DNA of 64,000 bases from Mesobacillus sp. S13 (GCF_020422885.1 NZ_CP084622.1:2003001-2067000), one strand, 5' to 3'; counted from the first letter of the stretch, positions 44,735 to 53,647 are shown. Translations and numbers: made by a program. The notes: a model not told the origin generated them from the letters alone.

Positions 44735-45547
44735 ATGCAATTTTTCTTTGATCACCTAGTTTGGTTCTTAAAGCAGCCAGAGAAAGCAATGTCTCCCTTA
44801 AATGAAAGAGGCCTTCATGTTGTGAAGGGTGGTCGTCATGAGTCTTGGGGAACATATAATACCCTAACTTATTTTGGCTTAAGTTATATTGAATTTTTAG
44901 GAATTGAGAATCTATCAATAGCTGAAAAGCATGATGAAAATCGATTGATTACGCAAATCGTTGAACAGTTAGCAAAAGAAAATCGGGAAGGTCCTGCGAC
45001 AGTAGCGATCCGAACAAATCAAATAGAAGAATTAGCAATAAAACTTATGACAGAAGGACTTACAGTATATGGGCCGCTAACTGGGGAAAGAGTTCGGGCT
45101 GATGGTCAAGTAATCAAGTGGTCATTGTTATTCCCTGAGTACGCTGAAAACAAGCTTTCTTTACCGTTTTTTATTCAATGGGAAAAATCAGATGAAGAAA
45201 GGCTTTCGGAACTAGCGGAACAAGAAGTTATAGGATCACACAATTTAGGCCAACCAAAATTGGAAAGTGTTGGATTTGTCGTAGATGATTTGGATAAAAC
45301 ACTAGAAATTTGGAGTGAACTGTTTGGCCTTAAAAAAGGAGAAGAGTATATCGATACGGAGCTGAATGCCCGTTGCAGAAGTTTAAAATTGAACGGCACT
45401 AATTTATTGTTTTTTACACCAATTGGAGATGGACCGGCTGCTAAAGTATTAAAAGAAAAAGGGGAGAGTCCTTTTTTAGTGAACCTGACTGACACAAATC
45501 AAAGTCACTTCTTTGAAATGCTGGATGGTTATTGGAGGTTCCGGTAA
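44735..45547 (+). CDS. VOC family protein (glyoxalase-like, two-domain)
   Basis: 270 residues from ATG 44735, after AAAGGGG. The N-terminal half (FFFDHLVWFLKQPEKA, HESWGTYNTLTYFGLSYIEFL) is the glyoxalase-like domain type with the His in FDHLV and Glu in YIEFL as metal ligands. The second half (LESVGFVVDDLDKTLEIWSELFG) is another VOC module. First gene after selC; flanked by tRNA-derived repeats. Substrate unknown. Confidence 0.82.
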   Translation: MQFFFDHLVWFLKQPEKAMSPLNERGLHVVKGGRHESWGTYNTLTYFGLSYIEFLGIENLSIAEKHDENRLITQIVEQLAKENREGPATVAIRTNQIEELAIKLMTEGLTVYGPLTGERVRADGQVIKWSLLFPEYAENKLSLPFFIQWEKSDEERLSELAEQEVIGSHNLGQPKLESVGFVVDDLDKTLEIWSELFGLKKGEEYIDTELNARCRSLKLNGTNLLFFTPIGDGPAAKVLKEKGESPFLVNLTDTNQSHFFEMLDGYWRFR

Positions 45548-45555
45548 TATATTAA

Positions 45556-45612
45556 GATCCCCGGCCAAAAACACAACTTAGTAACCGCTCAGAATGCTTG
45601 CGATCTTTTTGT
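45556..45612 (+). repeat. decayed copy of the tRNA-Sec 3' end and terminator
   Basis: GATCCCCGGCCA resembles the tRNA acceptor end CAGTCCCGCCA, and 15 bases later GTAACCGCTCAGAATGCTTG and a T run match the selC terminator AAACCGCTCAGCATGCTGGG. The stop of the VOC gene is 9 bp upstream. The rest of the gap to 45859 has no gene or further feature I can support. Confidence 0.65.
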
Positions 45613-45859
45613 GTCTAGTATCTTTAAATGGTGATTCACTCACTATAAGTTTTACCTCAGTCGGTCAAAAAGCAAATGAACAATCTAAATTTAAAAAATG
45701 AAGTAGAGAATGGCGATCTCCTTTTAGAAAGTACTTTGGAACTACAGTGGATTTATATTTCGAATAACGAAATTTTTCTCTGGAATTAAAAGGAGTTTGT
45801 CTCACGTTGTCGAAATAGGTACTTTATACGAATTTTTTATACATAAGGAGGATTTTTTT

Positions 45860-47554
45860 ATGCAGTTTAATGATTATCCATATACAAGGCCAAATATTGA
45901 AGAGGTGGAGGGGAACTTTCATCAATTACTAGAGAGGTTCCAATCTGCTGAGTCTTTTGAGGTTCAGGACGGAGTAATGAAAGAAATTAATGAGTTACGC
46001 TCTGAGTTTGATAGCATGAGACAGATTGTCCAAATACGTCAGACGATTGATACGACGGATGAGTTCTATAAGAAAGAAAAGGATTTTTTCAATGAAGTTG
46101 GACCTACTTACAAGGGTCTAATCACAAAGTATTACGAGGCACTTACAGGTTCAAAGTTCCGCACTCAGCTAGAAGAAAAGTGGGGTAAACAGTTATTCTC
46201 ATTAGCTGACAGTCAATTAAAGACGTTCTCTCCTGATGTGTTGAAAGACATGCAGGAAGAAAACAAGCTAGTTAGTGAGTATGTTGATTTACTTGCTTCA
46301 GCTAAAATTCCGTTTGATGGGGAAGTGAAAAATCTTGCTCAATTGGTTCCTTATAACCAATCACCTGACCGTACCATTAGGAAGGAATCAAATGAGGCGA
46401 AGTACAACTTTTTTGTTGAGCATGCCAATCAATTAGATGATTTATACGACAAGCTTGTAAAAGTACGTACGAGTATTGCTAGGAAGCTAGGATTCTCTTC
46501 TTTTACAGAGTTAGCCTATGCTCGACTTTCTCGTACAGATTATGATGCTGAAATGGTCGCAAAGTTTCGTGACCAGGTGAAAGAGTATATCGTTCCTTTA
46601 GCTACGAAACTAAAACAAAGGCAGCAGGAACGGATTGGTGTCGATACATTTAGATATTACGATGACAGCTTCAGCTTTAAGACAGGAAATCCTGATCCTA
46701 AAGGAGATGCGGAGTGGATTGTACATCAAGCGAAGAAAATGTACGAGGAAATGTCTCCTGAAACGAATGAGTTTTACACTTATATGGTAGAAAACAACCT
46801 AATGGATCTATTAAGTAAAGCAGGTAAGGCTGGCGGTGGATACTGCACCTATATCAGCAAACATAAGTCACCATACATTTTCGCAAACTTTAATGGAACA
46901 AAAGGCGATGTTCGTGTTTTAAAGCATGAAGTAGGACATGCGTTCCAAGTGTTTGAAAGTCGTAGGTTTGAAGTACCTGAGTACGGGTTCCCTACACTAG
47001 AAGCGTGTGAGATCCACTCTATGAGTATGGAATTCTTTGCTTGGCCTTGGATGGATCTTTTCTTCGAGGAAGATACGGATAAGTACAAGTTCTCTCATTT
47101 AAGTGAAGCGGTCCTGTTTATTCCTTATGGCGTGGCAGTCGACGAATTCCAGCATTTTGTGTATGCCAACCCGGAAGCAACACCAGCCGAGCGCAAGCAA
47201 GCTTGGAGAGAAATCGAGAAGAAGTACCTCCCACATCGCGATTATGAAGGAAATGACTTCTTAGAAAACGGTGGTTTCTGGCAGCAGCAGGGACATATTT
47301 ACAAGGTTCCTTTCTATTATATTGATTACACACTAGCTCAAATTTGTGCGTTGCAATTCTGGAAACGTACGCAGGAAAATAGAGAGGATGCTTGGAAAGA
47401 TTATCTGCACCTTTGTAAGCAAGGTGGAAGCCAGTCATTCACAGAACTTGTCAAAGAAGCGAACTTAATTTCTCCATTTGAAGATGGTTGTGTGAAATCT
47501 GTTATTGATGAGATTGAAGCTTATTTGAATACAGTTGATGATAAGGCTCTTTAA
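45860..47554 (+). CDS. M3 family oligoendopeptidase (PepF-like)
   Basis: 564 residues from ATG 45860, with AAGGAGG upstream. The zinc motif KHEVGHAFQVFE (HExxH) is near residue 355, followed about 25 residues on by EACEIHSMSMEFF that gives the third ligand Glu. N-terminal helical cap typical of oligoendopeptidase F-type M3 enzymes, which degrade short peptides in the cytoplasm. The stop codon is directly followed by the decayed tRNA-Sec copy, indicating a gene carried on the selC island. Confidence 0.92.
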   Translation: MQFNDYPYTRPNIEEVEGNFHQLLERFQSAESFEVQDGVMKEINELRSEFDSMRQIVQIRQTIDTTDEFYKKEKDFFNEVGPTYKGLITKYYEALTGSKFRTQLEEKWGKQLFSLADSQLKTFSPDVLKDMQEENKLVSEYVDLLASAKIPFDGEVKNLAQLVPYNQSPDRTIRKESNEAKYNFFVEHANQLDDLYDKLVKVRTSIARKLGFSSFTELAYARLSRTDYDAEMVAKFRDQVKEYIVPLATKLKQRQQERIGVDTFRYYDDSFSFKTGNPDPKGDAEWIVHQAKKMYEEMSPETNEFYTYMVENNLMDLLSKAGKAGGGYCTYISKHKSPYIFANFNGTKGDVRVLKHEVGHAFQVFESRRFEVPEYGFPTLEACEIHSMSMEFFAWPWMDLFFEEDTDKYKFSHLSEAVLFIPYGVAVDEFQHFVYANPEATPAERKQAWREIEKKYLPHRDYEGNDFLENGGFWQQQGHIYKVPFYYIDYTLAQICALQFWKRTQENREDAWKDYLHLCKQGGSQSFTELVKEANLISPFEDGCVKSVIDEIEAYLNTVDDKAL

Positions 47555-47633
47555 TGCTGGTGCCAACAACTTCAAAACGGTTTGTGGCCTAATGCCAAGA
47601 CGCTGGGGTTCGATTCCCAAGCTTGTCACGCAA
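47555..47633 (+). pseudogene. decayed tRNA-Sec copy
   Basis: Aligns to selC from the D-loop to the CCA end: GCTGGTG, ACTTCAAAACGG (anticodon loop kept), TTTGTGGCCTAATGCCAAG (variable arm), GGGGTTCGATTCCC (T-arm) and GTCACGCAA. The 5' acceptor half is missing, replaced by the peptidase stop codon, and the 3' acceptor strand no longer matches. It cannot fold as a working tRNA. It is probably a relic of integration or duplication at selC. Confidence 0.8.
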
Positions 47634-47648
47634 GACTCGTAAATTAGC

Positions 47649-47678
47649 AACCGCTCAGTATGCTGGGCGGTTTTTTAG
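47649..47678 (+). terminator. copy of the selC terminator
   Basis: AACCGCTCAGTATGCTGGGC plus GGTTTTTT: nearly identical to the hairpin after selC, including the downstream GTGTGAAGAATA. Confidence 0.85.
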
Positions 47679-47899
47679 TGTGAAGAATAGCTGTTCCGTG
47701 TGAATTGCCTTTTTCTATTTATAAGCATAAAGTACGTCCCTGTGCTTCTGAAATGCTTTCGCGTGTATAGTGGCATGTGATTTTTCAATTAATTAGATTG
47801 ATTGGAAGAAGGTGTTTTATTTCTAAATGAAGAATTTTAGTCATATGCAATTTTATGGAGAGAAATGGGATAAGAAAAGTTAATAAAGGATGAATATAG

Positions 47900-48367
47900 A
47901 TGGACACTCCTATTTTGTTTTATAAGATATATCAAGGTGATGTCGCTCCTTTTGATTATGTTAATTGGGCATTGAGTATGTTGAAAAATAATAATGATTC
48001 GTTTTCTTTGAACATACTTTCATCGCTAAGAGAACCACTTAATATTTTTGAAGTTGAAGATTATTTTAGAAGGGTTTTAAGAGAATTAAATTTGCAAAAA
48101 CCATTATTTGAGGAGTGTGCAGATTATTACATTCTGCAATTAGCAAAAAGCATCCTGCATGAAGATGAAAATAATGCTATTGATTTAGCCTATAAGATAT
48201 ATGAGGTTGTTCGTGAACTTGATACTTCCGAAGGTCTAGAAGAGTGGTATAACATTAGCGAAATGATTGATGAGTTTAGATATGGAGATAATATTTCACA
48301 CTTAACAAAGGTTGCATTAATAGTAACCATCGTGAAAGAAGCCAAAAAAGTAATTAAACAGGAATAG
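47900..48367 (+). CDS. hypothetical protein (155 aa)
   Basis: AT-rich gene; AAAGGATG is about 11 bases before the ATG. Predicted all-helical and acidic, for example NWALSMLKNNNDSFSLNILS and LAYKIYEVVRELDTSEGLEE. No signal peptide. The compact helical, acidic style is like immunity or accessory proteins from islands, but I see no diagnostic motif. Lies on the selC island. Confidence 0.6.
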   Translation: MDTPILFYKIYQGDVAPFDYVNWALSMLKNNNDSFSLNILSSLREPLNIFEVEDYFRRVLRELNLQKPLFEECADYYILQLAKSILHEDENNAIDLAYKIYEVVRELDTSEGLEEWYNISEMIDEFRYGDNISHLTKVALIVTIVKEAKKVIKQE

Positions 48368-48479
48368 AACCTAATTACGCCTGTTCAACCAACTTGTGCA
48401 ATACTTCAACAAAGGGTTATGCTTTTTATATTTTATGTAATATTTGTAGATAAGTATGGCATTAAAGGAGATGGATGAA

Positions 48480-48992
48480 TTGAAAATCAGAGAAATGCAA
48501 TACGAAGAAATCGGCACTGTTAGGAATCTAAGATTGGAAAGTTATCAAGAATACGAACAATTCGTTTCAAAAGAGCATTGGGAAGTGTTAAAAAACACAC
48601 TAATTTCAGATAATGATTTAAAGAATAATGCTAAAATATATACAGCTGAACTGGACGGTCAAATAGTAGGCAGTATCGTTTTGTTTCCGCCATCCATTCA
48701 GGCTTATGACTGGAACGAAACTATACAAGACTATCCTGAAATCCGTATGCTTTCTGTTAACCCAATGATTCGTGGCAAAGGAATTGGGAAAGCTTTAGTT
48801 GAGCATTGTTTAAAAGTCTCAAAAGAAGAAAATAATTCATATATCGGCCTCCACACAGCTTCTTTCATGAAAAAAGCATTATCGCTTTATGAAAGTATGG
48901 GGTTTGAACGTATTCCAGAACAGGATTTAGAGCCAATGAATGATGGGGTTATTGTAAAAGCATACATAATGGATTTAAAAAAGAACTCTTAG
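48480..48992 (+). CDS. GNAT family N-acetyltransferase
   Basis: 170 residues from TTG 48480, with AAAGGAG 8 bases upstream; ATG 48471 overlaps that site. Motif A MLSVNPMIRGKGIGKALVEH, motif B YIGLHTASFMKKALSLYESM with GFER. Acceptor unknown. Last gene of the selC island, closed by a terminator. Confidence 0.85.
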   Translation: MKIREMQYEEIGTVRNLRLESYQEYEQFVSKEHWEVLKNTLISDNDLKNNAKIYTAELDGQIVGSIVLFPPSIQAYDWNETIQDYPEIRMLSVNPMIRGKGIGKALVEHCLKVSKEENNSYIGLHTASFMKKALSLYESMGFERIPEQDLEPMNDGVIVKAYIMDLKKNS

Positions 48993-49010
48993 GGAGTTCT
49001 TTTTATTTTT
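48979..49010 (+). terminator. terminator after the GNAT gene
   Basis: AAAGAACTC and GAGTTCTTT pair over 9 positions, followed by ATTTTT. It overlaps the stop codon. Confidence 0.8.
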
Positions 49011-49099
49011 ATGGATTCTTTAGCCTCGTAATGGAAAATCTCATGTTATAAAGGAGAAGAAGCATAGCTCACTATGCTTCTCTGTGACTAGTTTTTCTT

Positions 49100-50017
49100 T
49101 TATAAAAACTTCTCCAATGCATCTTTACTTTGCTCAAAATCCACCTCCAAAACTTCCCCAACCCCATCATAAGTTTCATTTTCAAAGCTGCCATCTTCGG
49201 GTAGTCGCAGGGTTTGAATATCACCTGTTTCGTTGGTGAGTATGTCTTTTCCGATGGTCAGGAGGGTGGGTGTATCGATATTGGTTTCGACGTATGTACT
49301 CATTAAGTCCAAAAGTTTTGGTAGTTTTGTGACGCTGTTTAGCGATACGGCTTCTTCTTTCAGTTTTGACACGACTTCTTGTTGTCGTTGGACTCGGCCG
49401 AAATCGCTTAGTCGGTCCTGGCGGAAGCGGACGTAGCCTAGCAATTGTTCGCCATGCAGTTGTTGTGTTCCTTCTTCTAGTGTCATCCCGATTCCATCGG
49501 ACATTTCGTATGGGATTTCTACTTCAATTCCACCGGGAACGAGGAGGTCGACGGCTTTTACAAAGCCTTCAAAATCAACAATCGCATAATGGTGAATGTC
49601 CAGGCCGAAATTCATTTTAATCGTTTCCCTTAGTAATTCGGCACCACCGAAGGAATAGGCAGCATTTAATTTCTGCTGGCCGTGTTCTGGGATGGTCACA
49701 TACATATCGCGCATAAGGGAGATCAGTTTTACTTTTTGTGTTTGTGGGTTGTAATGGGCAACCATGATTGAGTCTGTTCGCGCACTTTCTTCTCCGCGTG
49801 AGTCGCTGCCTAGCAACAGCACATTCACTGCTTCTGTTGTATTCTTCTCTCCTTGAAACGAATCTGCTTCTGCTTTTTGAAAGGGTTGATTAAGTGCATT
49901 ATATGTTCCTTCTATGTACTGAGATACGGTAAAAAGACCAACCATGAAGATTCCAAGGAGGAGCAGGGCGCCGAAAACTCTTCCCCATCTTACTCTTTTG
50001 CTTCGCTTTTTTGTCAT
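49100..50017 (-). CDS. LytR-CpsA-Psr family cell-wall ligase
   Basis: 305 residues. Short basic N-terminus, one membrane helix (about 12-32), then the LCP domain: VNVLLLGSDSRGEESARTDS with the Asp/Arg that bind the polyprenyl pyrophosphate, SLMRDMYVTIP, KLNAAYSFGG, and GYVRFRQDRLSDFGRVQRQQ. LCP enzymes attach teichoic acids or other glycopolymers to peptidoglycan outside the membrane. Bacillus has several (TagT, TagU, TagV types); which one this is cannot be told. Confidence 0.92.
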   Translation of the reverse strand: MTKKRSKRVRWGRVFGALLLLGIFMVGLFTVSQYIEGTYNALNQPFQKAEADSFQGEKNTTEAVNVLLLGSDSRGEESARTDSIMVAHYNPQTQKVKLISLMRDMYVTIPEHGQQKLNAAYSFGGAELLRETIKMNFGLDIHHYAIVDFEGFVKAVDLLVPGGIEVEIPYEMSDGIGMTLEEGTQQLHGEQLLGYVRFRQDRLSDFGRVQRQQEVVSKLKEEAVSLNSVTKLPKLLDLMSTYVETNIDTPTLLTIGKDILTNETGDIQTLRLPEDGSFENETYDGVGEVLEVDFEQSKDALEKFL

Positions 50018-50137
50018 TTTTACACCACCTAGGTTGAACTTTCCTTTTTACCAGAAGTGGTCATTATCCCATAACTTTATTTCAGCTTTTTGTAGATGAG
50101 GTTACAATTGTTTGAAATTCTCTTTACAATGCAAAAA

Positions 50138-50166
50138 AACCGCACAGCGAGTTTTACTGTTCGGTT
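50138..50166 (-). terminator. terminator of the DUF3891 gene
   Basis: On the minus strand AACCGAACAG and CTGTGCGGTT pair with one mismatch, followed by seven T residues. It overlaps the predicted stop codon of the intact reading frame. Confidence 0.75.
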
Positions 50167-50921
50167 AAAGAAATGTTACTTTTCTATATAAAAATGGGCT
50201 GCTTCGATAAGCGGAAACCAATCCAATTTCTTCGATTTGATCCTTCTCAACCGCCTTATAAGGTAATGTGACATTAAGCATTTTTTGAAAAAGGAGAATG
50301 TGAGAGGGAAACAGTTTCTTTATCGAGCCACACTGCATGGATGGTTTGGTCATTCATAAATGAGAACTTTTGAGGAAAGCCTTTTTTGTAAAAATAATGC
50401 TCTTGTTCCTTTGGTGTTCCAGGTTCATTCAGGCAAATATACAATGACAGGTTATCGCAGAATTTCAATAGATTTAAATGAAAGGAAAGGACTTTGTCAT
50501 TCGCAATCCCTAATTCCTTCTGTAACTCCTGCTGTCTTTGCTTTTCAGCGACCCAAAAGTTCTTCCCAATCGTACTTGTTGCATCTTCAAGGAATGAGCC
50601 ATAGTGAAGACTGCACAAAAGGCCGGCATATGGATCCATCTGAATAACTTCATCAATTCCCTCTTTGTAAAAGGCAAGCTTAGGGCTTCCAGGATAGTCC
50701 ATAAAGGAGTAAGGCTGCTGGGTATGTTCGTTCCATAATGGCTCTTCATCTGGCTCTATCCAGCAGCGGTCATGTTCCCGTACGGCGAGTACCACTGAAT
50801 CTTTCTTTTCTATCCCGGAAAAATAATCATCTCTCCAGCACTTTGCAGCCTCCCGGGAAACCAGGGCATGGTCATGCTGGGCAACCATGATGAAATCCTT
50901 TTCCCGTTCATGAATGATCAT
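50165..50921 (-). pseudogene. DUF3891 family gene with a 1-base frameshift
   Basis: From ATG 50921 the frame gives MIIHEREKDFIMVAQHDHAL, REHDRCWIEPDEEP, PYSFMDYPGSPKL, then stops early at SPFSKNA. A +1 shift continues as MLNVTLPYKAVEKDQIEEIG and more to a stop at 50165, giving the about 250 residues usual for DUF3891. The break lies in six T (plus strand, 50281-50286); five would restore ...PFSKMLNV. Removes about 50 C-terminal residues. Function of the family is unknown. Either a real lesion or a homopolymer error. Confidence 0.8.
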
Positions 50922-51016
50922 GCTTATTCCCCCGATTTATAAATGTTTAGCATATGAGTGAAAAATGTTATAATTCTAAAGTGATAGCGGACTTTACTAG
51001 TAAAGGAAGTTTCAAA

Positions 51017-51283
51017 ATGAATGTAATCCAGAAGCTTTTTTCAAAACCAAAGAAAGCAAAGGTCGAATTCTGCCAGCGGAATTTGGAGCAGTTTTTACAA
51101 GAAGAGAACTATGCTGCCTATAATGAGTTCTTAAGCCATAAAAATATAGCCTACAAGGAATTCGAATGCCAGAGCAAATGCAAGGAATGCAGGCTGTCTC
51201 CTTATGCTATCGTCAATGGCGATTTTGTTACTGCAGAGGATTCGGACGAGTTGCTAAAGAAAATGGCAGAATATATAGATTGA
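51017..51283 (+). CDS. DUF1450-like small cysteine-rich protein
   Basis: 88 residues from ATG 51017, with AAAGGAAG upstream. KVEFCQRNLEQFLQEE, CQSKCKECRLSPYAIVNGDF and SDELLKKMAEYI match the YuzB/DUF1450 pattern, in which a Cys near the start and the CxxxCxxC cluster may bind metal or a redox cofactor. Function unknown. A terminator overlaps the stop. Confidence 0.78.
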   Translation: MNVIQKLFSKPKKAKVEFCQRNLEQFLQEENYAAYNEFLSHKNIAYKEFECQSKCKECRLSPYAIVNGDFVTAEDSDELLKKMAEYID

Positions 51284-51310
51284 AAAGCATCGTGCTCGAT
51301 GCTTTTTTTT
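51283..51310 (+). terminator. terminator after the DUF1450-like gene
   Basis: AAAAGCATCG, loop TGCT, CGATGCTTTT with a T run: perfect 10-bp stem. Confidence 0.9.
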
Positions 51311-51494
51311 ACTGGCCATCCGTTGGTCCATTTCCGCCTGGAAAAATAAAAGACTTGTCATGCAGTGCTTGATCTTGTTCAATTCGGTGATTTTCTGAAT
51401 CTAGCTTCGGATCACCGGTTCCTTTCTTTTTATCCATATAAAGAGCAATGGGAATCAAAACAATTAACGGGGAGAATATTAATAACCAAAACAT
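51309..51494 (-). CDS. small membrane protein (61 aa)
   Basis: ATG 51494, 8 bases after AAAGGAGAG; the ATG at 51500 touches that site. One membrane helix (FWLLIFSPLIVLIPIALYM) then a polar tail with KKKGTGDPKLDSEN. No recognised family. Convergent with the DUF1450-like gene. Confidence 0.6.
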   Translation of the reverse strand: MFWLLIFSPLIVLIPIALYMDKKKGTGDPKLDSENHRIEQDQALHDKSFIFPGGNGPTDGQ

Positions 51495-51658
51495 TGCCAT
51501 CTCTCCTTTCATTTATAAACAATCCATATGCAGATTTAGATTTTCGAAAAACAAGAAAACTTGCTTAAGTTAATTTTAACATAAATATCCATTTAGAATG
51601 GCGGAGTTTTAAAATTCCTTCTTGAAACATATTTGTTTTATAGAAGGAGCTGGTGCAG

Positions 51659-52015
51659 ATGATGAATTTTGACATGCAAAAAGCCAATCTGCTGGCGGAG
51701 AATATCAAGGGTTTTGCGGAGTTTATTCAGAAATGCTATAACCATAAATCAGGTTTGATTTTGAATCATGATAAGCTTTACCAGGTGAAGCTATGGGTCG
51801 AGGAGTATAAATTTAACCAGATCGCTGATGAGCTAGCGAGAATCAATATGTTTGAGTGGGATGGAAAATACACATTATTGCTGGTGGAGCGGTTCTCAAA
51901 AGGTCTGCGAATCATCGATGATTATGTGGAGTATAACCAATCTGACTTATTTATCCTGACGGCGAGGATCCATATTCTAAAAAATTTGAGTGCACTTTTC
52001 TCTGTGGCTGAATGA
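51659..52015 (+). CDS. hypothetical helical protein (118 aa)
   Basis: ATG 51659, 9 bases after AAGGAG. All-helical soluble protein: FDMQKANLLAENIKGFAEFI, LYQVKLWVEEYKFNQIADEL, YTLLLVERFSKGLRIIDDYV. I recognise no family. Single-gene unit. Confidence 0.6.
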   Translation: MMNFDMQKANLLAENIKGFAEFIQKCYNHKSGLILNHDKLYQVKLWVEEYKFNQIADELARINMFEWDGKYTLLLVERFSKGLRIIDDYVEYNQSDLFILTARIHILKNLSALFSVAE

Positions 52016-52142
52016 GAATTCTGATATTTAAAATGTGTAACAAAGATTACGAATCATCCTTATTACGTAATAATAAATACAGTTTTTACCCGCGTTGGCA
52101 TAAGTTAAAGATTAACCCAATGTTTCACTAGTGTGGTACGAT

Positions 52143-52204
52143 TGTAAACCTGTTAGCCTAAAATAGGGCCTGTTCAGTCTAATAAACCAAACAGGAGGTT
52201 TACA
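52143..52204 (+). promoter_or_regulatory. structured leader before the SleB-like gene
   Basis: CCTGTT occurs twice (52150-52155 and 52170-52175) and both can pair with AACAGG at 52191-52196, immediately 5' of and overlapping the ribosome binding site AGGAGG. TTGTAA (52143) can also pair with TTACAA at the start codon. Two alternative folds are thus possible, one hiding the start region. Control by structure is inferred. Confidence 0.4.
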
Positions 52205-52714
52205 ATGAAAAAAATAATTATGCTAGTTTCAATCCTTACATTAGTAATTGGTTCATATACAGTTTATGCTGAAACGACGAAAACCAATCATGCTGATACC
52301 TTGAAAACGAAGAAAGTGGATGTTGATTCAAAGGAGTCTTCTGTCACAGATAAACGCTTCATTAAAGAAGAAGAGGTAAAGCTGCTAGCCCGCCTGGTCC
52401 ATGCGGAAGCAAAAGGTGAGCCTTATGAAGGCAAGGTTGCTGTTGCAGAAGTCGTGTTGAACCGAGTGGAAAACGAACAATTTCCTGATAGTGTCAAGGA
52501 AGTCATTTATCAAAAAAACGCATTCCAGCCGGTCCAAAACGGTGCGATCAATAAACCAGCAAATGAAGAGGCAATCAATGCAGTTGAAGATGCCCTTGAA
52601 AATGATAATAAGATTGACAGCCTTTACTTCTATAATCCGGATACAGCGACAAGCCAGTGGATCTTCACTCGTGAAGTCGTAAAAACGATCGGAAAACATG
52701 CATTTGCCATCTAA
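52205..52714 (+). CDS. secreted SleB/CwlJ-type cell wall hydrolase
   Basis: 169 residues. Signal peptide (about 1-22, ending VYA-ET). Hydrolase_2 domain with LLARLVHAEAKGEPYEGKVA (catalytic Glu in HAEAKGE), VAEVVLNRVENEQFPDSV, VIYQKNAFQPVQ and SLYFYNPDTA. Family members cut spore cortex or vegetative peptidoglycan as lytic transglycosylases. Lacks the N-terminal peptidoglycan-binding domain of SleB, so it is of the shorter YkvT-like kind. A structured leader precedes it. Confidence 0.88.
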   Translation: MKKIIMLVSILTLVIGSYTVYAETTKTNHADTLKTKKVDVDSKESSVTDKRFIKEEEVKLLARLVHAEAKGEPYEGKVAVAEVVLNRVENEQFPDSVKEVIYQKNAFQPVQNGAINKPANEEAINAVEDALENDNKIDSLYFYNPDTATSQWIFTREVVKTIGKHAFAI

Positions 52715-52715
52715 A

Positions 52716-52750
52716 AGCGCGAAACAGCTTAGCAAGCTGCGCGCTTTTTT
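52716..52750 (+). terminator. terminator after the SleB-like gene
   Basis: AGCGCG...CAGCTT and AAGCTG...CGCGCT arms with a small internal asymmetry, followed by TTTTTT. Confidence 0.8.
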
Positions 52751-52867
52751 GCGTTCATAAGGCTGGAGAGCTGACAGCCAGCACATTCGCCACAGTATTA
52801 TCATTTTTATTCCTGGAGAAATTATTATAAAATAAAGCTTACCAATTAGTGGAACGAGGGTGGTCTG

Positions 52868-53647
52868 GTGAAGAAGTATTCGGTAAGTTTAACACTGGTG
52901 TTTTCAATGCTTTCATTGATATTGATGCTGTTTGGCCTTGGGTGGACAATCCAGAATCAATTTTTCAGCCAAGGAGCAACTGGAGCTGTCGAGCAGGTTA
53001 AGCCAGTTGAAAATGAGGGGGATAAAGACGGTAAGGTGGTTGTTGCCCTTGGAGATTCGCTGACTCGCGGAACTGGCGATGATTCAGGTAAAGGCTATAT
53101 TGGGTATCTCGTTGATGAGCTGGAGGATAAATCGAAAGAAAAAATTACGATACATAATTTCGGGGTTAAAGGCTACCGTTCGAATCAGCTGTTGGAGCAG
53201 CTAAAACAAGGTGAAATCCAGAGGAAAATCCAGAGTGCAGATTACATCTTAATAACAATTGGCGGAAATGATTTGTTCCAGAGCGGTCAAACGTTTTTGC
53301 AAATGGATGAGAAGCAAATTGCTCAAACAAAGGAAAGTTATATGAAGAACCTTGAATCCATTTTAAAAGAATTGCGGGCCATTAATGATTCGGCTGTCAT
53401 TTTTCATATTGGATTGTATAATCCGTTCATTGACTTAAATGATTCCGAGCTGACAACGAAAATCGTCCGCGATTGGAACTACAATACCAATCAGCTGCTT
53501 GACGAGAATGATAAGGCTGTCTATGTGCCGACTTTTGATTTATTCCAGCTGAGTGTGAACGATTATTTATACACAGATAAATTCCACCCGAATGCTGAAG
53601 GCTACAAGCTGATTGCGGAACGGGTCGCATCTTTGATTACATGGTAA
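52868..53647 (+). CDS. SGNH/GDSL-type esterase
   Basis: 259 residues from GTG. Signal anchor (about 8-28). The four SGNH blocks are present: GDSLTRG (Ser), the Gly in NFGVKGYRSNQ, GGND, and DKFHPNAEGY with Asp/His. Acts on the outside of the membrane, possibly on lipid or acetyl groups. It precedes an ABC exporter pair by 13 bp, so it probably belongs to the same operon. Confidence 0.9.
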   Translation: MKKYSVSLTLVFSMLSLILMLFGLGWTIQNQFFSQGATGAVEQVKPVENEGDKDGKVVVALGDSLTRGTGDDSGKGYIGYLVDELEDKSKEKITIHNFGVKGYRSNQLLEQLKQGEIQRKIQSADYILITIGGNDLFQSGQTFLQMDEKQIAQTKESYMKNLESILKELRAINDSAVIFHIGLYNPFIDLNDSELTTKIVRDWNYNTNQLLDENDKAVYVPTFDLFQLSVNDYLYTDKFHPNAEGYKLIAERVASLITW

